Part shown: positions 16,199-23,804 of the stretch, piece by piece
How positions within the stretch are numbered: the stretch's first letter is position 1
Layout of the letters: every line of letters begins with the position of its first letter
NCBI RefSeq assembly: GCF_036090055.1
Contig: NZ_CP107970.1
Span: 1,676,501-1,740,500 of the forward strand
Length of the DNA stretch: 64,000 nt
Direction of reading: 5' to 3'
From: Nocardioides sp. NBC_00368
GTDB lineage: Bacteria > Actinomycetota > Actinomycetes > Propionibacteriales > Nocardioidaceae
The notes under the pieces: generated by a model
Told to the model about the DNA's origin: nothing
Seen by the model: only the letters and a program-made list of their open reading frames with translations
Databases searched by the model: none
Position numbers and translations under genes: made by a program

Positions 16199-17137
16199 CT
16201 ATGTGGCCGGCTCCCGGAGGCTTGGGACCGACGCGGTGGTCGACATCGGTACCGATCGGTCGCGGTCCTTGGACCGAGTGACGGGAACCACCAGCACCGG
16301 GACGTCGGCGATGTTGAGCACCTCCCGCGCCACCGCGCCCAACCCGATGGAGTCACCGTTGTGATGGTCTCGGCCCAGCACGATCAGCTGGGGGTCTCCG
16401 GCACGGTCGGTCAACACGTCGGCGGCGTGGCCGTGGTCGCGCACGACGGTGACCGCCACGCCGGGAAACTCGTCTCGGAACGGGTCGACCAGCTCCTGCA
16501 GCGACGCCAGACTGCGTTGCTCCCACTGCCGGTAGAGCGGGGCACCGAGGACCTTGTCCCAGACGAGCATCGGCCGCAGGTCCACTGCGGACACGACGTG
16601 CAACGGAGCCTGCGACCGCACCGCCTCCAGGAAGGCCAGCCGGAGCGACTCCGATTCGTCCGCCGCCGGATCGACACCGACGACGATGGCGCCGGTGTGG
16701 CGGGACCCTGCCCTCCACGCCGGAGGAACGACCACCATCGGCGACGACGCGCGGGCGGCGAGCCGGAGCGCGGTGGTCCCGATGCGCATGCTGCGGGACG
16801 GGCCCATCCCGCGCTTCCCGACGACGAGCAGGTCGTCCTCACCGATGCTCGCCAGCAACGCGGACACCGGGTGGCCGAACCGGACGAGCGTACGCACGCT
16901 CAGTCGCGGATGCTCCGCCAGCAGGCGATCGCGGAGGTCTTCCAGGAGCACCCATTCATGGCCCGGCGCCGCAGCGGCCTCCGGCTGTTCCGGGACGCCG
17001 ACGTCGACCACCCCGACCAGCATCAGCGGCCGGCTCGTCGTCAGCGCTGAGCTCACGGCGTAGTCGATCGCGGCCAGGTTGCGCTCGGAACCGTCGACGC
17101 CGACCACGACCTTCGCCCGGTCATGCTCGCGCGTCAT
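16199..17137 (-). CDS. tandem universal stress protein (USP 4 of 9)
   Basis: A 312-residue two-domain USP of the VVVGVDGSERNLAAIDYAV class, paired with neighbouring USP 5. Domain 1 retains an intact ATP loop, GKRGMGPSRSMRIGT; domain 2 is degenerate (GRDHHNGDSIGLGAVA). ATG 17137 follows GGAGCG. Its promoter lies 95-158 bp upstream, giving a longer leader than the other USPs. Confidence 0.9.
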   Translation of the reverse strand: MTREHDRAKVVVGVDGSERNLAAIDYAVSSALTTSRPLMLVGVVDVGVPEQPEAAAAPGHEWVLLEDLRDRLLAEHPRLSVRTLVRFGHPVSALLASIGEDDLLVVGKRGMGPSRSMRIGTTALRLAARASSPMVVVPPAWRAGSRHTGAIVVGVDPAADESESLRLAFLEAVRSQAPLHVVSAVDLRPMLVWDKVLGAPLYRQWEQRSLASLQELVDPFRDEFPGVAVTVVRDHGHAADVLTDRAGDPQLIVLGRDHHNGDSIGLGAVAREVLNIADVPVLVVPVTRSKDRDRSVPMSTTASVPSLREPAT

Positions 17138-17231
17138 CGCAGCGCTCCACGCGGGTGCCGCCGTCGGCACCTGCTGATCGAAGAGGCAGACATGACAGAG
17201 ATCCTCCGGTTCGCTCTCTCGGACATCTCCA

Positions 17232-17295
17232 GCCAACCTTCACCGACGAGACACCAGGAGAGGCCATGGTCCGGACACGTCGGGATCAAGGTCCA
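17232..17295 (-). promoter_or_regulatory. tandem Dos-type boxes, promoter of USP 4
   Basis: Box 1 on the plus strand reads GGGAT-CAAG-GTCCA (17282-17295), one mismatch from the core. Box 2 on the minus strand is CGGAC-CATG-GCCTC (17273 to 17260), centred 22 bp away. GTTGGC within GGTTGGCTGG (17237 to 17232) is centred 54 bp from box 1 and repeats the -10 segment of the 14923 and 42473 promoters. Confidence 0.65.
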
Positions 17296-17308
17296 TGACC
17301 GCGCCCGC

Positions 17309-18256
17309 TCAGCGATCACGGTCGTCGCGATCGGCCGGGCAGGGAACCACAGCGACCGGAACCTCTGCGTGGTGGATCACCTCGCGCGCGACCGGTCCGA
17401 GGCCCCAGGTGCCGCGCCCGTCGTGACGTCGTCCGAGCACGATCAGCTGTGCGCCGATCGACCTCGCCAGGAGGATTCCGGCTGCGCGGCCACGGTCTCG
17501 TTCGATGGTGACCCGGACCCGCGGATACTTCTCGCGCAACGGCTTGACCACCGACTCCAGGTCCACGCTGCTGTGCTCCTGGCCGTCGCGTACGAGCGGT
17601 GCGTTGACGGTCGGGTCCCAGATGAGCACCGGACGAAGGTTGACCGCGTGCAGCACGACCAGCTCGACCCGGTCGCGCAAGGCCCGCTCGAACCCGACGT
17701 GCAGCACCGGCTCGCAGTGACTGTCCGGGTCGACACCCACGATGACCGGCTCGCCCTGATGCTCGGCGGTGCTCCATCCCGGCGGTACGACCACCACGGT
17801 CCCGAGCGAGCGTCCGGCGACCCGCATCGCCGTCGACCCGACCAGCAAGCGGCGGGCGCCCCCGAGGCCGCGCTTCCCGACGACCAGCAGATCCTCCACG
17901 TCCGCGTACCCCAGCAGCGCCGGTACCGGATGGTCGAACTCGATCAGCGGCACCGTGCTCACCTCGGGATGCTCGGCTGCGACCTGGCGCTCGATCTCGG
18001 CCAGCACGGACCAGTGGCGCCCGTCCAAGGCGTCCTCGGCGTGCCGTACCAGATGCTGAACGGCGCCGACCGGGACGAGCGGCCGGCCCGAGGCCGCCGC
18101 TTCGGCGATCGCGTAGGCCACCGCGGCCCGGTTGGGCTCGGAGCCGTCCACGCCGACCACGACCCTGGGCTCGAGCGGCGGTATCGGCCGGACGGGTCGG
18201 TCCATAAGCCCTTGGCCCGCTACGTCCGGCGAGCCAGGACTCGAGGTTGCGGTCAT
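17309..18256 (-). CDS. tandem universal stress protein (USP 5 of 9)
   Basis: A 315-residue two-domain USP with a proline-rich N-terminal lead of about 30 residues, then VVVGVDGSEPNRAAVAYAI. Domain 1 keeps the ATP loop GKRGLGGARRLLVGS; domain 2 is degenerate (GRRHDGRGTWGLG). It is clearly the closest paralogue of USP 4 and the two probably arose by local duplication. ATG 18256 follows GGGAGG; an upstream GTG-type reading to 18571 is not supported. Confidence 0.9.
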   Translation of the reverse strand: MTATSSPGSPDVAGQGLMDRPVRPIPPLEPRVVVGVDGSEPNRAAVAYAIAEAAASGRPLVPVGAVQHLVRHAEDALDGRHWSVLAEIERQVAAEHPEVSTVPLIEFDHPVPALLGYADVEDLLVVGKRGLGGARRLLVGSTAMRVAGRSLGTVVVVPPGWSTAEHQGEPVIVGVDPDSHCEPVLHVGFERALRDRVELVVLHAVNLRPVLIWDPTVNAPLVRDGQEHSSVDLESVVKPLREKYPRVRVTIERDRGRAAGILLARSIGAQLIVLGRRHDGRGTWGLGPVAREVIHHAEVPVAVVPCPADRDDRDR

Positions 18257-18297
18257 GTCGCCTCCCACGCGCGATCCGTCGCTCCAGGTGGTCACCA

Positions 18298-18361
18298 GCG
18301 AACCCCGCCGGCGCTCGTGCGGGCCAGGGCAGTAGGTCGAACAGGTCGGGGCGAAGGTCCC
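18298..18361 (-). promoter_or_regulatory. Dos-type box and -10 element, promoter of USP 5
   Basis: The minus strand gives GGGAC-CTTC-GCCCC (18361 to 18348). A weak second box, TCGAC-CTAC-TGCCC, follows 21 bp later. GTTCGC in GGTTCGCTGGTG (18303 to 18298) is centred 54 bp from box 1. The ATG lies 92 bp from the box edge. Confidence 0.6.
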
Positions 18362-18374
18362 TGGCCGTCCCGGC

Positions 18375-19067
18375 TCAGCACGCTCCTCGACGCTGCTGCG
18401 GCCGTACGCTCCGGAGATAGCGGTCCGGCCAACCTGCTGCGCGGGCCCCCGAGCGGAACCACGCCTCCAGGCCCGGCGCGTCGCGGCGCCCGAGCTCGTC
18501 GAGGAGCACCTCTCTGATCTGCACGGCCCGCAGCTTCTCGGCCGGGTCGGCGGCCCGGTCGAGGGCGACATAGCTCGAGCGCCAGGCCATGCACAGATCT
18601 GAGTCGGTCACCTCGTCGGGGATCTCCAGGACCGCCTCGGCCGGATCCACGACCCGTGGACCGATCACTGCGGCCGGTGCGACGCCGTCGCCGGCCCGAG
18701 CACGCCGCCCGGCCCTCCGGGGGGTCTTCACCCGCGGCTCCGCCTCCCGGACGCGTCGGTCGAGCCATCCCGCCTCCCACGCCGCCGCCAGCCCCATCGC
18801 CGACACCAGTAGGGCGGTCACGACTCCGAGCGCCACGACGAGCCCTCCGGCGGCCAGCGGGACCGTCGGCCACGGCAGGCTCCTGAGGAGCACCACACGC
18901 CACTGGATCGGCTGCTTCTCGGGCCACTGACATACCCACAGCGCCACCGCGACCAGCCAGCCCGCCAGCCACCAGGCGACCGTCGCCGCCACCGACCACG
19001 ACATGAGCGCGACCAGACCACCAACGCCGACCATGCCGGCCACCACGCACCAGACCCAACGTCTCAT
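18375..19067 (-). CDS. membrane protein with conserved C-terminal domain of unknown function
   Basis: A 230-residue protein not assigned to a named family. Residues 1-45 and 65-100 are strongly hydrophobic and give three to four membrane spans. A basic linker (VKTPRRAGRRARAG) follows, then a cytoplasmic C-terminal domain of about 75 residues with DLCMAWRSSYVALDRA and LLDELGRRDAPGLEAWFRSG. Similar C-terminal segments occur in uncharacterised actinobacterial proteins. The promoter upstream fits a leaderless start at ATG 19067. It probably works with the adjacent USPs in the same response, but nothing in the sequence shows how. Confidence 0.7.
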   Translation of the reverse strand: MRRWVWCVVAGMVGVGGLVALMSWSVAATVAWWLAGWLVAVALWVCQWPEKQPIQWRVVLLRSLPWPTVPLAAGGLVVALGVVTALLVSAMGLAAAWEAGWLDRRVREAEPRVKTPRRAGRRARAGDGVAPAAVIGPRVVDPAEAVLEIPDEVTDSDLCMAWRSSYVALDRAADPAEKLRAVQIREVLLDELGRRDAPGLEAWFRSGARAAGWPDRYLRSVRPQQRRGAC

Positions 19068-19074
19068 GAGAGTC

Positions 19075-19139
19075 ACTCTTCCCACCGGCGCGCGCCCTGC
19101 GAAGGGGCGACGATCCCGTCGGTGAGGGACCAAGGCCCC
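19075..19139 (-). promoter_or_regulatory. tandem Dos-type boxes, promoter of the 18375-19067 membrane gene
   Basis: Box 1 is GGGAC-CAAG-GCCCC at 19126-19139. Box 2 on the minus strand is GGGAT-CGTC-GCCCC (19117 to 19104), centred 22 bp away. AAGAGT (19080 to 19075) is centred exactly 55 bp from box 1, so transcription should begin at about the ATG at 19067. The same box may also serve the divergent dehydrogenase at 19234, although no good -10 lies on that side. Confidence 0.65.
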
Positions 19140-19233
19140 GGCTCCCCCAGTCGTTGGCCACTCGCAGCGCCCGTCAGCTCGGGCCCAGTGTCGAGGCATA
19201 CACCGACCTGAACAGAAACAGAGGGAGTGCACG

Positions 19234-20049
19234 ATGAAGCAGGAGCTGCGACCGATCGACGACCTGATCACCCTGAGAGGAAAGACCGCCGTCGTCACCG
19301 GTGGCGCGATGGGGATCGGTCTCGGCATCGCCTACCGGCTCGCGGAGGCGGGCGCACGGGTGGCCGTGGCTGACATCGAGGAGGAAGCCGCCGCATCAGC
19401 TGCGAAACAGCTGGTCGCCGACGGCTTCGAGGCGATGCCCGTGACCGTCGACGTCTCCGACGAGACGAGCGTCCGGCAGATGGTCGACACGGTCATCGAC
19501 GCGTACGACGCGATCGACATCCTGGTCAACAACGCCGGGATCTATCCCAACATCCTGGTCATGAACATGACGGCCGACGACTTCCGGCGCGTGCTCGACA
19601 TCAACCTGAACGGCGTCTTCCTGTGCACGAAGCTGGTGGCCGAGCGGATGATCGAACGCGGGCAGGGCGGCCGGATCATCAACGTCACCTCCGTCGACGC
19701 GCTGCACCCGTCCTCCGCCGGCCTCGCTCACTACGACGCCTCGAAGCACGGTGAGTGGGGCTTCACGAAGAACGTCGCGCTCGAGCTGGCTCCCCACGGC
19801 ATCTGGGTGAACGCGATCGCTCCCGGCGGCATCGCCACTCCCGGGGTCAGGAATGCGCAGGAGGGTGCGCAGCTGCCCAAGGGCGTCGACATGGCGGAGC
19901 TGATCGAGCGGTTCACCGCCCGGATCCCGATGGGTCGCTTCGGGGAGCCGGACGACATCGGACGCGCCGCGCTCTTCCTCGCCTCCGACCTGTCCTCCTA
20001 CATGACCGGCACCCAGATCGTGGTGGACGGCGGCGTACTCCTGTCCTGA
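19234..20049 (+). CDS. SDR-family oxidoreductase
   Basis: A 271-residue classical short-chain dehydrogenase/reductase. It has the cofactor loop TGGAMGIG, the NNAG motif, the catalytic Ser in VTSVD, the YDASK active site and the usual C-terminal GGVLLS tail. An aspartate after the second beta strand (VAVADIEEE) favours NAD(H). The substrate is unknown. ATG 19234 follows GGGAG. It is divergent from the membrane gene across a Dos-type box, 95 bp from the box. Confidence 0.9.
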   Translation: MKQELRPIDDLITLRGKTAVVTGGAMGIGLGIAYRLAEAGARVAVADIEEEAAASAAKQLVADGFEAMPVTVDVSDETSVRQMVDTVIDAYDAIDILVNNAGIYPNILVMNMTADDFRRVLDINLNGVFLCTKLVAERMIERGQGGRIINVTSVDALHPSSAGLAHYDASKHGEWGFTKNVALELAPHGIWVNAIAPGGIATPGVRNAQEGAQLPKGVDMAELIERFTARIPMGRFGEPDDIGRAALFLASDLSSYMTGTQIVVDGGVLLS

Positions 20050-20061
20050 GCGGTGCCGAGG

Positions 20062-20526
20062 TCAGACCTCGGGGTCGACCGGCCAGTGGATCACGGTGCG
20101 CTGCTCCTCGGGTGGGACCTCGGGGCCGGTCAGGTACTCCTCCCACATGTGCACCGGGTCGAGCCGGAGGCCGAGCTCGCTCGCGCGGACCCGGAGAGCG
20201 TCGTACGCCTGGGGTAGCTCGTCATAGGTGCCGACGTGCACCGTCGACAGCGTCGTCGCGGCGGGGACATCGAACGGTTCGAGAATCTCCGCGTCCGTGA
20301 TCGGGCCACCCACCGCGCAGCCGAGGCGCACCTCGAAGGTCCCGTCGCCCATCACGTAGTACGCCATCGGCGGGCCCAGCGGCTCGATGCCGTGGTGGCC
20401 GAGGTAGCCGAAGAACGTGCCGAACGCGGCGGCCATCTTCGTGCCGATCTCGGCTGCCTCTGCCGTGAACCGCGTCACCGCGAGGTGATGCCCCGGCTCG
20501 TCCGACCGAGTGATCTCATAGTCCAT
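20062..20526 (-). CDS. GyrI-like small-molecule-binding domain protein
   Basis: A 154-residue protein resembling the GyrI-like/BmrR effector-binding fold: paired beta-beta-alpha-beta-beta repeats, with AAFGTFFGYLGHHGIEPLGP and TVHVGTYDELPQAYDAL. Such single-domain proteins bind hydrophobic cations or toxins, or act as hydrolases. No DNA-binding domain is attached. It overlaps the preceding membrane gene by 11 bp and ends the operon that starts with USP 6. Confidence 0.75.
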   Translation of the reverse strand: MDYEITRSDEPGHHLAVTRFTAEAAEIGTKMAAAFGTFFGYLGHHGIEPLGPPMAYYVMGDGTFEVRLGCAVGGPITDAEILEPFDVPAATTLSTVHVGTYDELPQAYDALRVRASELGLRLDPVHMWEEYLTGPEVPPEEQRTVIHWPVDPEV

Positions 20527-21229
20527 CCGACGCTCCTCCGATTCTCGGTTTGCCCGTCGACAGTCGCCACAACGCGATCGCCGTCCAGATCAGCCAGACG
20601 AACAGCAGCACCCCGTAGAGCGCGTACGCCCAGCCGAGGACGGGGCGGAGCACCTCCGAGACGATCCCGATGGCGCCCGTCGACACGCCGAGCCATGCCA
20701 GGCCACGCCAGGACTCTCCCTTCAGCATCAGCAGGGAGATCAGCAACAGGCCGAGGGTCTGAAGCACCCCGATCACGGCGGGCACGTCGTTGAGCGCGAT
20801 CAGAACCTCCGCCCCCGCGACGAAGGGCGCCTGAGCCGCGCTCGTCGGGGCGGCAGCGTACTCGTCGCTCAGCAGCACCATGGCCAACGAACCGTCACCC
20901 GTCGTCGGCCAGGCCGACGACACGGCCCAGGAGGCGACCGAGATCATCCCTGCGATCGCGGCGAAGCTCTTGTCCAGGTGCCGCAGCGCCACCGCGAGGG
21001 CGAGGAAGACCACCATCAGCAGCAGACTCGGAGTCAGCCATAGCACCTGGCGCACGATGTAGACCGTTCGATGGGCGTCGACGTACTCGAGCATGGCCGC
21101 GCCACCTGCCGTCGGCGGCGGCGCCACGACGGCGAAGATCACCAGGGCCGCGACGTACAGGACCACGGCCAGGCCGGCCGAGACCGCACCCGCTCGGTGC
21201 AGCCGCTGCCATACCGGGTCGCGGATCAT
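20516..21229 (-). CDS. multi-span membrane protein, DUF4386-like
   Basis: A 237-residue protein with six hydrophobic segments (AGLAVVLYVAALVIFAVVA, LLLMVVFLALAVAL, AAIAGMISVASWAVSSAW, AVIGVLQTLGLLLISLLML, GLAWLGVSTGAIGIVSEVL, ALYGVLLFVWLIWTAIAL). It looks like the DUF4386-type membrane proteins of Gram-positive bacteria; that family call is tentative. It is coupled by ATGA overlap to the CYTH-CHAD gene upstream and overlaps the GyrI-like gene downstream. Confidence 0.7.
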   Translation of the reverse strand: MIRDPVWQRLHRAGAVSAGLAVVLYVAALVIFAVVAPPPTAGGAAMLEYVDAHRTVYIVRQVLWLTPSLLLMVVFLALAVALRHLDKSFAAIAGMISVASWAVSSAWPTTGDGSLAMVLLSDEYAAAPTSAAQAPFVAGAEVLIALNDVPAVIGVLQTLGLLLISLLMLKGESWRGLAWLGVSTGAIGIVSEVLRPVLGWAYALYGVLLFVWLIWTAIALWRLSTGKPRIGGASDGL

Positions 21230-22707
21230 CGCAGCCAGCGCAGCGACTTCGGCTTCGACAGCCGGCGCACCATACGGTCGTACGCGCGCTCACCGGCTGC
21301 CGTGGCAGCGTCGAGCTCGGACAACGCCGAGGCGACCGGGAGCTCGGGACGACGTTCGGCGATGCGCCGAACCTCGCGGTGAGCGACGACGGCGTCGTGA
21401 TGGTCTCCCAGGATGTCCTGCAGATCGGCGAGGTCGGCGGCAAACCGCTCGGCCCCCGCGCCGAAGACCGGCACGACCGCCTCGACCGAGTAACGGATCC
21501 GCTTGGCGGCCTTGCGCACGTCGTGCAGACGCAGCGCGCGGTCGTGGTCCTCGCTGGTCCGCGCCGCCTCGGTCACCGCACGTTGCAGGCGGCGGATGTC
21601 CTGGAGGAGCGCGGCTCGCAGCTGCTTGCGCGCGGGCCTGCCTGCCCTCGGGGACCACGGCGGCCTCTCGACGAGGTCGTGCAGCGAGTCGACGAGCGAG
21701 AAGTATCGGGGAGAGGTCATCGCCTCGACCGCCGCACGGTGCGCGGCCTCGTGCTCGGCGACGATGTCGGCACCGATCCGCGAGTCCTCCCCGTTCAGCA
21801 GAAGATCGAGACGATCGCGCAGGACCTCCAGGTCTCGGGGACGGCCGAGCTCGTCGACCAACCACTTGACCTCGACCCGCAGCGGTGCGGTTCGCGCACG
21901 GTCGAACAAGCCGCGATAGGTGCCCAGGACGGCACGGACCCGGCGGCCGGCCACGCGCATCCTGTGGACCGCGTCGGGGACGTCGGCCCGGACCAGGGGA
22001 TCGAGCCGGGCGAGCTCGGCCACCTGCGTCGCAAGGTACGGAGCCAGCACCTCTCCCGCGGTCGCGTGCTTCGGCTTCGGGGCGACGCCGGCGGCATCGA
22101 CCGGCGCGGGTGCGGTGAGGATCCGAGCCAGCTTCGCGCGCCGTGCCGACGGCTGTGCGCCGGCGGCCAGCAGGCGGCGCTCGAGCTCGTCGGCGAGCCC
22201 GTCGCGCTCCACGTCGAACTCGACCTCCCACTCCCGCCAGTCCTCGGGCTCGCGCCGATCGGCGCCGAGGCGCCGCGCGGTCACCCGGTCGTCGGACACC
22301 TCGGCGAGCAGGCGACCGTCGGCTGCCCGAAGCAGCGTCGACGTACGTCGGGTGTCGACCGCCCCGACACGGATGAGCGGCCGGTCGCGCACCACACCGC
22401 GCAGGATCCCCGTCAGCTCCGGCGGTGGCTCCTCGCTCACGCCGTCGAGAGGCACCTGCAGCTCGTGTCGATCCCCGCCGACCGGGAGCTTGAGATGCCA
22501 GCCCGCGTCCTCGCCACCGGTGCGGCGGCGCAGCGTGATCCCGGCCCGGATCAGGTCGAGATCCTCGGTGTCGTAGTAGGTCGCCGACAACGTGAAGGGC
22601 GTCTGCGGGTCGACCCGGGTGGCATCGGGCAGACCGATCAGGTCGGGAAGCGGCACGTGCTCGTCCACGTCGTACTTCCGCTCGATCTCGATCACCGTGG
22701 TCGCCAT
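21226..22707 (-). CDS. CYTH-CHAD domain protein
   Basis: A 493-residue fusion. An N-terminal CYTH triphosphate-tunnel domain (ExExK motif as EIERK, then YYDTEDLDLIRAGITLRRR and WHLKLP) covers about residues 1-200. A C-terminal CHAD helical domain with conserved histidines and basic residues (VHRMRVAGRRVRAVL, LHDVRKAAKRIRYSVE, LGDHHDA) covers about 215-490. CHAD domains bind inorganic polyphosphate, and CYTH domains hydrolyse or bind triphosphate chains. It lies 31 bp after USP 6 in the same operon, so a link between polyphosphate and dormancy is a reasonable inference. Confidence 0.9.
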   Translation of the reverse strand: MATTVIEIERKYDVDEHVPLPDLIGLPDATRVDPQTPFTLSATYYDTEDLDLIRAGITLRRRTGGEDAGWHLKLPVGGDRHELQVPLDGVSEEPPPELTGILRGVVRDRPLIRVGAVDTRRTSTLLRAADGRLLAEVSDDRVTARRLGADRREPEDWREWEVEFDVERDGLADELERRLLAAGAQPSARRAKLARILTAPAPVDAAGVAPKPKHATAGEVLAPYLATQVAELARLDPLVRADVPDAVHRMRVAGRRVRAVLGTYRGLFDRARTAPLRVEVKWLVDELGRPRDLEVLRDRLDLLLNGEDSRIGADIVAEHEAAHRAAVEAMTSPRYFSLVDSLHDLVERPPWSPRAGRPARKQLRAALLQDIRRLQRAVTEAARTSEDHDRALRLHDVRKAAKRIRYSVEAVVPVFGAGAERFAADLADLQDILGDHHDAVVAHREVRRIAERRPELPVASALSELDAATAAGERAYDRMVRRLSKPKSLRWLR

Positions 22708-22738
22708 CGCCGTCTCCCTCGTTCTCCGCCTCCGGATG

Positions 22739-23689
22739 TCAGAGGGCGGGTGCCTCCTCGGCCTTCTCGATCCGGCCCTCGTGCTCGAGGACGAGGTCGT
22801 CGATGGTGATGACGTCGGGAACGGGAGGCTGGATCTCGACCGGGCAGCGGCTCTCGCGCAGCAGCGCACGACCCGTGCTGCCCAGGCGACCCAGCGGGAA
22901 CGAGTGGCGACGACGGCCGATGACCAGGAGATCGGCGTTCGCCGCCGCGTTCACGATCACCCGAGCGGGCTGCCCGTGGCGGACGTCGACGCTGACCTCC
23001 ACACCGGACGCGCGCGGCTCCCGGCGGCGGGCACGGCCGAGTCCCTCGTCGAGGGCGCGACGGGCGGACTTCTCCCACTCGGTCACATCCAGGTGCGACA
23101 GCGTCATGTCGTCGTAGACGGTGTCCAGCTGCCAGGCGTGGATCACGACCAGCTCCGCGTCACGGTCCGCCGCGTGCCTCAGGCCCTGAGCGATCAGTCC
23201 TGCCGAGCTCTCGCAGTCCTTGACCGCGACCACGACCCGGCGAGCGGGTTGCTCCCCCGACCAGTCGCTCGGGACCACGACGACCGGGACCGGCGCGTGT
23301 CCCGCGACCCGGTGCGTGATCGAGCCCGTCACGATGTGCTCCAGGCCGTGCTTGCGGTCGTCGCCGAGCACCACCAGGCGTGCCTTCGCGGCGGCGTGGA
23401 CGAGTCCGGGGACGGTCCGGCCCTCCAGAAGGGTCCCGCTGACATGGTCGGCGCCCACGTAGGTGGCTGCCTCGTCCGCGGCCTTCCGCAACACCTGCAT
23501 CCCGGAGTTCCGGCTGTCCTGCGAGAGCCACGGGTAGGGATGGATCACGTCAGCGGGCTCGCTCAGGCTCACGTGCATGAGCCAGAGGTCGGCGTCGTCG
23601 AGTCCGGCCTCGGCGGCAGCGTAGGCGATCGCCGCCCGTCCGCCCTCTCCCCCGTCGATCCCGACCAGGATCCGGTTGTTCTCGGACAT
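22739..23689 (-). CDS. tandem universal stress protein (USP 6 of 9)
   Basis: A 316-residue two-domain USP starting MSENNRILVGIDGGEGGRAA. Domain 1 has a degenerate ATP loop (GDDRKHGLEHIVTGS). Domain 2 has GRRRHSFPLGRLGSTG then ALLRESRCPVEIQPP. It is the nearest relative of USP 3. ATG 23689 follows AGGAGGAGA. It is the first gene of a four-gene operon with the CYTH-CHAD, membrane and GyrI-like genes. Confidence 0.92.
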   Translation of the reverse strand: MSENNRILVGIDGGEGGRAAIAYAAAEAGLDDADLWLMHVSLSEPADVIHPYPWLSQDSRNSGMQVLRKAADEAATYVGADHVSGTLLEGRTVPGLVHAAAKARLVVLGDDRKHGLEHIVTGSITHRVAGHAPVPVVVVPSDWSGEQPARRVVVAVKDCESSAGLIAQGLRHAADRDAELVVIHAWQLDTVYDDMTLSHLDVTEWEKSARRALDEGLGRARRREPRASGVEVSVDVRHGQPARVIVNAAANADLLVIGRRRHSFPLGRLGSTGRALLRESRCPVEIQPPVPDVITIDDLVLEHEGRIEKAEEAPAL

Positions 23690-23734
23690 GTCGTCTCCTC
23701 CTGGGCGCGGCACGTCCGGCCGCTCCCAGGCTCC

Positions 23735-23799
23735 ACTCTCATCCGCCGGGCCGCGGGAGGGCAGGGACGTCGGGGCCCCACCCCGAGGACCTTGGTCCG
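23735..23799 (-). promoter_or_regulatory. tandem Dos-type boxes, promoter of the USP 6 operon
   Basis: Box 1 is AGGAC-CTTG-GTCCG at 23786-23799. Box 2 on the minus strand is GGCCC-CGAC-GTCCC (23777 to 23764), centred 22 bp away. GAGAGT (23740 to 23735) is centred 55 bp from box 1, and the ATG is 98 bp from the box core. Layout is nearly identical to the USP 3 promoter. Confidence 0.75.
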
Positions 23800-23804
23800 T
23801 GAGG

